Source: Isochrysis galbana (lineage: Eukaryota > Haptophyta > Isochrysidales > Isochrysidaceae). Taken from it: a DNA stretch of 64,000 bases. The stretch covers positions 4,209,419 to 4,273,418 of the forward strand of contig CM030939.1 of assembly GCA_018136815.1 (NCBI GenBank), read 5' to 3'. Shown here in pieces: positions 56,022 through 64,000 of the stretch. The notes under the pieces are model-generated. The model saw only the letters and a program-made list of their open reading frames with translations, was not told the origin of the DNA and made no database searches. How positions within the stretch are numbered: position 1 is the stretch's first letter; each line of letters starts with the position of its first letter. The translations under genes were made by a program, and so were the position numbers.

Positions 56022-56200
56022 TGTCAGAGTTTTCTGGTTGTCCTAGTTTAATCCTAGTGCCGAGGGACCGTGCCTCATCGGCAATGGAGCCCCTACCCCG
56101 CGATGGGGGTGTGCGCGGTTGGTGCATGGCTCGTCCGGTGTATGTGGCTAGGGATGCTAGCCAACAAGATCTCTTACAAGACTACAATTTCTAATGCCTT
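56022..56200 (+). repeat. Dispersed repeat upstream of the coiled-coil gene
   Basis: It shares with 63068-63245 a common order of blocks: GTCAGAGTTTT, GGGACCGT, CGGAGCCCCTACCCCGCGAT (here TGGAGCCCC), TGTGCGCGGTTGG, GCATGGCTCGTCCGGTGTAT and GCTAGCCAACAAGAT. It contains TTAATCCTAGTGCC, resembling the piggyBac-type ends nearby, but the similarity also extends left of the TTAA, so it is not a clean element end. Confidence 0.8.
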
Positions 56201-56357
56201 GCACGTCTTCACTATCTACAAAAAAACCTACCGCCTCTGTTTGACTCGCTCCCCCCCGCACCACTCAAACGACGGCGCCCTCGGCCGATCGCTCGGGCGC
56301 ACACCATCGCCCTCACTCTCCTCTCAGCTACCCCCGGCGTGGACCGCGCGCGCAGCG

Positions 56358-59300
56358 ATGCCCATCATTGCGCAGGACCGAGAACTCCTGGCCTCGTCGC
56401 CCAGGGACCGCAATTCTCGCACACCGCTCGCCATCATGTCGCCCAACAACGTCAGCTCTGCGCCGAGCGAAGCAAAGAAGACGAGGCAACGGCTCACCAA
56501 GAAGGACCTGTGCACTATGCCCAACGACATGGCTCCTAGGTGCGGTGGCGTTCGAAGCAATGCTCTCAAAGCGGCCGAAGACCAAGCTGTCGGGAGTACG
56601 CCATCTGGGCCCACGGCTGAAAGGACTTTGCGCTCACCCTCTCATATGATGAAGCAGCACTCTTCTCCTCCAGCCAGAGCAATAACTAAGAACGTCGATG
56701 ATGCGGACGAACCAATCAGTCCCGGCACATCTGTACGTGTAGCACTCGGATTCTTGGGCTTAGGTGTCAAAGGCGCGACGCGCAGCGCTCGGGCGACGCT
56801 CAGCCCCATAGATGCTTCATTCGAATTGAAGGAGACGAGGGCTGCACTCCTCGAGGCTGAGATGCGCTGTGCAGCAGAGCGAAACAAGTACGAGGAAGCT
56901 CAGAAGTGCGCCAAGGCTCGTGAGATCGAGTTTGCAGAAGCTCAGGAAGCGGCACGAGCCGCGAACATGCGCGCCCAGAAGGACGCTGAGAAGACGCAGC
57001 ACCAGCTTGATGGGTCGCTAGCTGAGATTGCCAACTCAAACGCCACTATTCTGCACTTGCAGTCCAAGCTTGCAATAGAGTCTGCCCAGTCGGCCGAGGT
57101 GCTCAAAGCAGCTCAAAAAGAGGCTGAAATTGCTCAAGCGGAGGCTGCCCGCGCGGCCGTCGCGCTCAAAGAAGCCCTTGATGCGCGGCAGAAGGCGGAA
57201 GATGCTGCCAGGCGAGCAGTAGAGAGTGGAGTTGCTGCTGCTCGAGCAGCCCGGGAAGCTCGGGCTGAGCTCGATTCTGTACGCAAAGAGGTTGCGAGGG
57301 AAGAGGTCTCATGGCGTCAAGAGAAGCAAGAGTTGATCGAGGTTTCATCAAGAAGCGAGGCGAAGGCAGCCGAGCAGGCGGAATTGGTGTGCGCTGTGAA
57401 GCAAGAACTCGTGCTCGCCAAAGAGGAGGCTGCCAAAGAGCTAGCCGCCTCCCGCGCTGTTGAGCGTGCAGTTCGAACTGCTGCCGAAGCGGAGGCGGCA
57501 GCACATGCTGCGAGCCTCCGAAAGATTGAGGAGACGTCTAATGCTGCTGTTGCAGCAGCTGAGGAACGCGTGGATGCGGAGGCCAAGCGCGCAGTTACGG
57601 CCGAAGCAGAAGCCAAAGCCTCCACGGCGAGAGAGCGCGCTGCTCGTGCTGTCGTTAGCCAACTCCGTCTCCGCCTTGACGATGCTCGAGCTCTCGCCGA
57701 AAAGAAAACGGCCGCGGCGGAAGCGGCTGCGGCAGCACTCGATGATGCCGAGGCAAGGAGCGCCGCGGCTCTGGAGATGGCACGTCGAGCACACGAAGAG
57801 GAGGTTGCACGAGCTCGAGCACTGGAGGCAGATGCTCGCAACTCAAAATTGGCTGAGGAGCAAGCCAAAAACGCGCTCGATTTACTTAACATAGAATTGG
57901 AAGAAACAAAGGCAGCCGCCTCTGCTGCATCTCACGATGCGGCAGCGGCGGCGGCGGCACTCGTTGAGGCGGAGGCACGCGCAGCTGCCGCCATTGCTGA
58001 GGCAGAAGATGATCGGCTGGTGCAACGCAAGCGAGCTCAGATGGCGGAGGACGAGGCTAGGCATGCGGCAGCTGCGGAATACTCTGCACGTGTCGAGCTC
58101 GAGCAGCTTCGCATTGCATGCGAAGAGGCGAGTGAAGCAGCAAGGAGGGCGACAGAAGCGCGTCGAATTGAAGCTGCTGAGGCTTCTCGAGCACTCGCCG
58201 AGGCAGAGAATCGCGCAACGGAAGCATTGGCGGCCGGTGAGGTCGCGGCAGCCGAGGCCGCCTCGCTGCACGCTACTTTGCGCGATGCGCGGATGCTCGT
58301 AGCACGCAAGGCTGCCGAGGCCGAGGCTGCCGCCGCAGACGGCGCACAAGTCGTGGCCGAGGCCAAGGAGCGCATGAGACAAATGGATTCTGTCTTGGCC
58401 GAGCATGTGCAAAATTTGGCTCGTGCAGAGGAGGCACGGGAACGAACGGCCAAGGCCGAGCAAGTGGCTCGAGCGGTCATCGAATCATTGCGTGCTTCGC
58501 TACGCGACGCGAATGCTCTCGTTGAAAGTAAGACTGCCGAAGCAACGGCAGCACAAGAGGCAGTGATCAATGCTGAAGCGCGTGCAGAGGCTGCACTCGC
58601 TGCGGCCGAACAGGCACGTGTTGATGAAGCTGCGCGTGTGGAAAGAGCAGAGGCAGCTTCTGCCGCTGCAACGGCCACTGCCGCGGAAGCCTCCGCCTCT
58701 GCCATGCAAACCCGTGCACTTCTCGACGAGTCACGCGCGGAAGCGGCTACGCTCGCAGCCGATGCTTCTGCAGCACGGGAGGCCCTTCGCGTGTCGGAAG
58801 AACAAACTGCTGTCGCCTTAGCAGCGGCAGAGGCTGCGCGTCAAGAGGAGGAGGGTCGTGCCGCTCGGGCGCAAGCTGCGGCTGATGAGGCCAGCAAAAA
58901 GGAGCGCGAGGCGCGCGCGATGATTGTTGAGCTGCAGTTGACGCTGGAGGAGGCTCGATCCACTGCACAAGCTAAGGCAAAAGAGGCAGAGGCGGCAGTA
59001 CTGGCAATGCAGAAGGCCGATGAGCAAGCCAAGGCGGCGATTGCGGCGGCCAGCGCGGCGCAAAAGGCTCAGGCTGAGCGTGTGGAAGACGCAGAGAAGG
59101 CTACGCAAAAAGCGGAAGCTGCCGAGCGCGTCGCGCGGGCCGTCGTTGAGGAGCAGAGGATGCTCCTGCGTGATGCACGTGCAAAGGCAAACAAAAAGGC
59201 AGCGGCGGCCGAAAGGGCCGCACGCGCACTGAATGAAGCAGAGGCGCGAGCTGCTCATGCGTTGCAGGCTGCGGAATCGGCGGCGGCGGCTGGAGCCGAC

Positions 59301-60935
59301 CGCGCTGCAATCGCTGAAGCTGCAGCTCTTTCTGCGGCTGCTGGCGAGAAAGCTGCTCAAGACGAAGCTGCAGCGCTCCGTGCGGAGCTCTTGTCTGCTC
59401 GCGCGGAGGCGGCAGCAGCTGCAACTTGTCTGGCCGAGGTGGAGAAGCGCGCGCGAGCTGCTGTGTCGTCGGCGCAAATGGAGAAGGAAGCCGAAGCATC
59501 TCGTGCTGCGCAGTTGCGCCTGAAGGAAGACGACGAGGCGCGCCCTGAGCTGGACACAGTTGATATCCTTTGTACGGCGCTCAGCGAGGCTCGCGCATAT
59601 GCGGAGGCAAAGGCCGCTGAGGCAGCCGCGGCTGCCGAGTCATCGGAGATGGCTGAGAGACGCTGGTCCGTGGAACTCGCTCGAATTGAGGCCGATCGCA
59701 AGGCAGCAGCGGATGGTGCCCGTCGAGCTGAGGCGGCCGCGGCTAAATCGGCCGCGGCGGCTGAGACTGCTCGCGCTGAAGTGCTCGAGCTCCGCAAGGC
59801 GCTTGAAGCCTCGCGTGATGCTCAGGAAGCCCAGCGATTAGCCAGCAAGGCTGAAGTGGAGTGCGCCCGAGAGCAGACGCAAACGGCACGTGACTTTGCC
59901 CTACGCGCGGCCGCCGCTTTAGCAGAGGCTAAGGCGGAGCAAGCGGCAGCTGAGGCCACCGCACGCCGGGCAGCTGCGAGCGGAGTGAAGGCTGCTCGAC
60001 GGGCTCGGGAAGCAGCTGCAGCCTTAGAGGAGGAACGCGCAGCTGCGGCGTCACGGTTGGATGCAGCCGTCAGCGCTGCCGTGCAACGTACTACCGAAAG
60101 GGCCGCCGTTGTGCGCCTCCAGGAGATCGAGGCTATTCGTGCTGAGGAGTGTCGGCTGAAGAAAGAGGCGACAGCAGCAGCCGAGGAGAAGATATCGCGG
60201 ATGCGCTCTGAGCGCGATGAAGCCTTAGCAAAGCTGCGACAGAGTGCCGCAGCAGAAGCAGCTGCCACCGCCAAGTTGCGCGATGCGGCACTGTCTGTTG
60301 CTGACGCTGAAGCAGCAGCGACGAATGCCGAAGAGCTCGGCACGGAACGAGTTCGCAAGCTGCGCCAGCAGTTGGGCTCTGTTGTACGACAAGCAGCGTC
60401 CAATCAAATGGGGTCTGAGGTCGTTGGCCGAATAGGCCAAGAGTCATCCCAATTCAACGAGGCGAGCCACTCGCCCGCACATGGCTCTGAAGTACAGCGC
60501 CAAGCTGCTCTTGAGGCTATTCTCGAGGCGCGAGACATTGTCCAAGCTGCCACAGCGGCGACTGCAGATGAGCAAGCGCGTCGCGAGACGGCCGAGCGCG
60601 CGGCCGTTTCTGCACGAGATGCGCTTGCTTTGCTCGAGAGGGCTGTGGGTGTCCGGGATGAGGAAGTAGTGCGCACTCTGCAATCCATCGCCAATATCGC
60701 CATTGACGCATCAGCCACAACGCTCCGGCGTGCAGCTGCCCTGAAGCCGTCCATCGCGTCAGCCGCTCCGGCACGTTCGGAAGAAGTTCTACGCGACCTC
60801 CGGCGTGCGGGTCGGGCACTGCGCGATCTGGCAGCTAGTGTCGCGCGTGCTGCTTCCGCAACCATCGAATCATCTCGTCAATTGTCTGTGCCTGCACGGC
60901 GGGTGCATGAGGCGGTCGACGCGATTCTCGAGTAG
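56358..60935 (+). CDS. Ala-rich long coiled-coil protein, about 11 internal repeats
   Basis: Intronless, 1525 residues from the ATG at 56358 (MPIIAQDRELLASSP). The frame is open upstream to 56070, but that part lies in a dispersed repeat, so the later ATG is preferred. Residues 1-150 are Ser/Pro-rich and basic with scattered phosphorylatable S/T. About 155-1380 is nearly continuous heptad-like Ala/Glu/Arg sequence. From about 430 to 1215 a module of roughly 70-77 residues recurs about eleven times, each opening with a VxxLRxxLxxARxLxExK-like turn (for example VVSQLRLRLDDARALAEKK and VIESLRASLRDANALVESK). The C-terminus (RRAGRALRDLAASVARAA) is helical. Such proteins act as filament, basal-body or flagellar scaffold parts, or tethers; no specific family recognised. 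Confidence 0.85.
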   Translation: MPIIAQDRELLASSPRDRNSRTPLAIMSPNNVSSAPSEAKKTRQRLTKKDLCTMPNDMAPRCGGVRSNALKAAEDQAVGSTPSGPTAERTLRSPSHMMKQHSSPPARAITKNVDDADEPISPGTSVRVALGFLGLGVKGATRSARATLSPIDASFELKETRAALLEAEMRCAAERNKYEEAQKCAKAREIEFAEAQEAARAANMRAQKDAEKTQHQLDGSLAEIANSNATILHLQSKLAIESAQSAEVLKAAQKEAEIAQAEAARAAVALKEALDARQKAEDAARRAVESGVAAARAAREARAELDSVRKEVAREEVSWRQEKQELIEVSSRSEAKAAEQAELVCAVKQELVLAKEEAAKELAASRAVERAVRTAAEAEAAAHAASLRKIEETSNAAVAAAEERVDAEAKRAVTAEAEAKASTARERAARAVVSQLRLRLDDARALAEKKTAAAEAAAAALDDAEARSAAALEMARRAHEEEVARARALEADARNSKLAEEQAKNALDLLNIELEETKAAASAASHDAAAAAAALVEAEARAAAAIAEAEDDRLVQRKRAQMAEDEARHAAAAEYSARVELEQLRIACEEASEAARRATEARRIEAAEASRALAEAENRATEALAAGEVAAAEAASLHATLRDARMLVARKAAEAEAAAADGAQVVAEAKERMRQMDSVLAEHVQNLARAEEARERTAKAEQVARAVIESLRASLRDANALVESKTAEATAAQEAVINAEARAEAALAAAEQARVDEAARVERAEAASAAATATAAEASASAMQTRALLDESRAEAATLAADASAAREALRVSEEQTAVALAAAEAARQEEEGRAARAQAAADEASKKEREARAMIVELQLTLEEARSTAQAKAKEAEAAVLAMQKADEQAKAAIAAASAAQKAQAERVEDAEKATQKAEAAERVARAVVEEQRMLLRDARAKANKKAAAAERAARALNEAEARAAHALQAAESAAAAGADRAAIAEAAALSAAAGEKAAQDEAAALRAELLSARAEAAAAATCLAEVEKRARAAVSSAQMEKEAEASRAAQLRLKEDDEARPELDTVDILCTALSEARAYAEAKAAEAAAAAESSEMAERRWSVELARIEADRKAAADGARRAEAAAAKSAAAAETARAEVLELRKALEASRDAQEAQRLASKAEVECAREQTQTARDFALRAAAALAEAKAEQAAAEATARRAAASGVKAARRAREAAAALEEERAAAASRLDAAVSAAVQRTTERAAVVRLQEIEAIRAEECRLKKEATAAAEEKISRMRSERDEALAKLRQSAAAEAAATAKLRDAALSVADAEAAATNAEELGTERVRKLRQQLGSVVRQAASNQMGSEVVGRIGQESSQFNEASHSPAHGSEVQRQAALEAILEARDIVQAATAATADEQARRETAERAAVSARDALALLERAVGVRDEEVVRTLQSIANIAIDASATTLRRAAALKPSIASAAPARSEEVLRDLRRAGRALRDLAASVARAASATIESSRQLSVPARRVHEAVDAILE

Positions 60936-61584
60936 GCGACATTCATTCTCACCTACCACCTTGCTATCATCCCACCACAGGCATCTTCTCCTCTATCAAC
61001 CGTTGCCATCCGACGATGTCAGTTCTCTAAAGGCATGTATGGGCTCGTGTTATAACGTCTCTCTGGTGGGCGGTCCACGAGGAATTAATATCTTGAGCTC
61101 CTCTCGCCCGTCGTCAATGATGGCACGAATACTTGTGTCTGTGAGCCGGCACGGACGGACGGACCCCCCTCTTCTCCCACCGGTCCCGAGAGGAGTTGCT
61201 TTGTTCGTTCTAGTCTTCCCATGGACGTGACCTGTGACGATGGCACCATGATGCAATGCATACTCATGCTCACCCTTCGCATGACACCTTTCCTACTGGT
61301 AGTAAATGGTTGGTGTGATAGTACAACATCCCGGTTCGGGGATGGTTTTCGCTTTTTCGAGGAGATGCGATGCGTGTCAGACTATGTGTTCCCACGACTC
61401 CAGGAAGGTTGATTGGTGTATTTTGCTGCCCTCGTGTTCGAATACCTCGCGGAGGTGCTCTAGGTATTGTGCGCAATCTTCTGTCGAGTACAGTAAGGGT
61501 GCACCATTAAGAAAACAGGGATTTTTGCCTTCTACATTTTCTACATAAGCCGACTCCTACACCTTGATCGTTACTTAAACGCCG

Positions 61585-61810
61585 CGGGGTGTTGTATTCT
61601 GTATTCTTCCCCATCTGCCATCTGCTGAAGGCTGTAGGCATGAATATTCGTGTAAGGAATTGAACAGTTCCCCGTGTTGCCACTGACGCACAAGACACAC
61701 AGATTCGGATTCCCCATGGTCTCAAGTCCAGGTTTGTCTCGAAAATTGCGAATTTTGTTTTTGCTGTTACTATAATTGTGGGCTCGTTTAAGGTAATAAA
61801 CCGGCATGAC
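61585..61810 (+). repeat. Dispersed repeat shared with 29235-29500
   Basis: Same block order as the left copy: TGTTGTATTC, CATGAATATTCGTG, CAGATTCGGATTC, CTCAAGTCC, CGTTTAAGG. Followed directly by the (CT)n tract. Confidence 0.7.
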
Positions 61811-61841
61811 TTCGACTTCTCGTTCTGCAGTCGCTCTGCGA

Positions 61842-61968
<127 letters not shown>

Positions 61969-63067
61969 CTCCTCTCCTCGGCAGACGGAGGGAAGATTCG
62001 TCCAAAACATTCTACATTCTCCGGTCCCAAGATATCTTGTGGGGGGTCTCTCCGCACACGCGCATTCAACCCGGCGTTTGCATACGGGCGGGTCGATGAG
62101 CTTTGGGTGCGGCGTCTTAGTTAGCGCCTTGGCATGCTTTGCTAATATCTGCGATGTGAGTAATGGGTTGCATCGAGAGCTCTCTTCCTACCTACTTTCC
62201 TGGCAAGGTACTCACATCGACCATTCCTCCGACGTGGAAAGTTTTTCAAGAGACGTCCTAGTCCTAGCATTGTGGGCATCCAACCACTCGAATGGGCATT
62301 GGCTGCTCGAATAACCTTTTGCCTCTCTCCGCTAATTCTGCTTCGTGTGAGCGCGTGTTCTCTTTGATGCAGTGTTCGTTTGGTGCTCTCATCGGGACCG
62401 GTCGTTGTCGGATCAATTGGAAGTGTCGGTGATGTTGCGATACAATCGCAACAAACGCAAGAAAGAAAGAAAGAGGGCTCTTTGACGCGCTCTATGTGAC
62501 ATATTGGCGTTTTTTAATATGTAATATGTTGAGCAACCTAAATACGCATACCATATACAAAGCTTTTACTAATGGATATTTTCTGGATGTTTGGGCTTTC
62601 CAATGGATATATTGTAGATATTTTGCATGGATATTTGGGCGTCTTTTGAGGGATACTTGTGCTTACCCCTACATCTCATCTCCCACTCACACCCAGCCAC
62701 GCCACAGCCACAGCTTCACTTCGCCCACCACATAGATAGTGCGATTTGGAGGTAGATAGCCTAATATCTAGATAGTAGGCTAATATATTCACAGCCTTAT
62801 TTATTGGTTATTGGTAATAGCTAATAAATAGCCTCCACTTCAATCAACCTCAACTAGGCAACCAGGTGCCGGGTGACGACAAAGGAATGTTACAGTTACA
62901 GTTACAGGTTTGGATGCCGCCGACTTAGGCGAATAATTGTTGCTGGCCTATTTCTTTGACGCTTGAGCACATTTCAGCCTCGAAGGTAAGCTTGTACCTT
63001 TCTCGGGCACGGCAACGATTGGGAGAATCAAGGTTTCGCCTTCGCCTTTGGACTTGGCGATGGGGGA

Positions 63068-63245
63068 GCGTCAGAGTTTTATTGTTGTGTTAGTATAACC
63101 TTAGTCCTGCGGGACCGTAGCCCTTCGACGGCAACGGAGCCCCTACCCCGCGATGGGGCTGTGCGCGGTTGGCGCATGGCTCGTCCGGTGTATGTGGCTA
63201 GAGTAGAGAGAGGGAATGCTAGCCAACAAGATGTCATACGACGCT
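63068..63245 (+). repeat. Dispersed repeat upstream of the ShKT gene
   Basis: Partner of 56022-56200 in the same orientation; shares the long block ending TCGTCCGGTGTATGTGGCTA. It carries a 12-bp insertion (GTAGAGAGAGGG) relative to the left copy. Confidence 0.8.
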
Positions 63246-63450
63246 ATAAATAAGTTCTAACGGAGTTTCTCATCAAGGAATTTTTCTTCCACTGGTCGGA
63301 GGCGGGCCGTGCGTCGGCAGCGCGCTGCCGTGAATGCTGCTCCCTACTTCCACGCGGCCCAGCTCTCCAGGGAAGGCCTCCTCGAAGTGGGCGAGGAGGG
63401 TGATCCTGAGCGCGCTGCCGCCAAACGTGCGCCTGGGAGCCAACCGGGTG

Positions 63451-64000
63451 ATGCGGTCGCGCGATGGCCAGCTGATGCTCCTGCTGCTGCTCGCGCTCAG
63501 CCTCGGAACAGGTGGAGTCCTATGGCTACACGCGGGCCTTGAGCCAGAGCGCTGCGACGACGAGCACAGCGAGTGAGCTAGCGCTAGCCGAAAGACACTG
63601 GACCAAAAAGCACCCGTTGCCGTGCCATGGACGCCCACATCGAGCTCACACTGCTGTGGCAATTTTTTCTCAGGATCCTCCGCCCTTGCACAGGTGCGAG
63701 AGATGGGCACGTATGGGCGAGTGCGGCCGAAACCCGAGCTTCATGAGAGCAGAATGTCCCGCCTCCTGTGGAACGTGTCACCTTCGTAAGGTGGCTCCCA
63801 GACCAGAATTGCTTCACATCGTGAGCAAGTCTGGGGCCTCGCCATTACCAAGTCCGAATCTTGACCGAACGTTCGAGGCAATGGCTCTCAAAGATGGGAG
63901 GACTATTGAAGAAGGGAGTGTACCATCAAGGAGTGAGGTGTCAGGTCTACGCACAATACCGCAAGGCCATCCACTTGGTATTTTTTGTACCGGGAAGGAC
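63451..64000 (+). CDS. Secreted or anchored ShKT-domain protein, 5' part
   Basis: Exon 1 63451-63572 and exon 2 63694-64000 (running off the edge) join across a 121-bp GT-AG intron; 142 residues are visible. Seen: a signal/anchor segment (LMLLLLLALSLGTGGVLW), then an ShKT six-Cys domain built across the splice, CDDEHSEC followed by ERWARMGEC, GRNPSFMRAEC, PASCGTC. The intron choice is confirmed because only this acceptor restores the domain (the AG 15 bp upstream does not). ShKT domains in algae often sit beside a prolyl 4-hydroxylase or other ER/secretory enzyme; the residues after the domain (KVAPRPELLHIVS) do not show which. The frame is open upstream to 63334, so an earlier start is possible. 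Confidence 0.8.

Noticed and set aside
56070-56357. Start of the coiled-coil protein at 56070
   Set aside because: The first 96 codons fall in a dispersed repeat also found at 63068-63245, so they are unlikely to be coding.

Overview
This is nuclear DNA from a eukaryote, most likely a flagellated unicellular alga or similar protist. The evidence is: GT-AG introns of about 90-300 bp in most genes, an axonemal-type dynein heavy chain (implying a flagellum), a RAD51 recombinase, a plant/alga-like Agenet chromatin protein, and dense simple repeats and transposable elements in GC-rich DNA. A haptophyte or another GC-rich alga would fit, but lineage cannot be fixed from this window. Two runs of exactly 100 N (7281-7380, 43601-43700) are assembly gaps of unknown true size.

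Left part (1-25 kb): the first exon of a dynein heavy chain (minus strand, running off the left edge) is divergent from a five-exon Agenet/Tudor-repeat nuclear protein that runs into the first gap. Then come a 3' fragment of an L1-like LINE, two unrecognised minus-strand ORFs separated by a GGA minisatellite, an FMN-oxidase-like ORF, a short-chain dehydrogenase, a long 5'-truncated LINE with an intact 815-codon reverse-transcriptase ORF, a 213-bp tandem repeat, and a complete two-exon RAD51.

Middle part (25-47 kb): a seven-exon CobW/COG0523 GTPase with a His-rich metal loop, a Cys-rich membrane protein, a decayed membrane-protein-like region, a six-exon ABC transporter, a cluster of SINE-like repeats forming a large inverted repeat, an LRR protein and a MidA/NDUFAF7-type methyltransferase. 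The last two may be one gene, because the second gap lies between them.

Right part (47-64 kb): a nested transposon block. Two piggyBac-like elements meet tail to tail at a single TTAA, and one of them is split by a nearly whole Ty1/copia LTR retrotransposon with apparently identical LTRs. After it come an intronless 1525-residue Ala-rich coiled-coil gene, a repeat- and (CT)n-rich spacer, and the 5' end of a secreted or anchored ShKT-domain protein leaving the right edge. The genes do not form an operon or shared pathway; they are ordinary neighbours in a repeat-rich genome. The exon models were built by hand from splice signals, reading-frame phase and domain continuity, with no transcript data. 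The most unusual material is the repeat landscape: several distinct repeat families carry short perfect or near-perfect dyads, and one family (about 744 bp, 19-bp target duplication) ends in a recurring palindrome.
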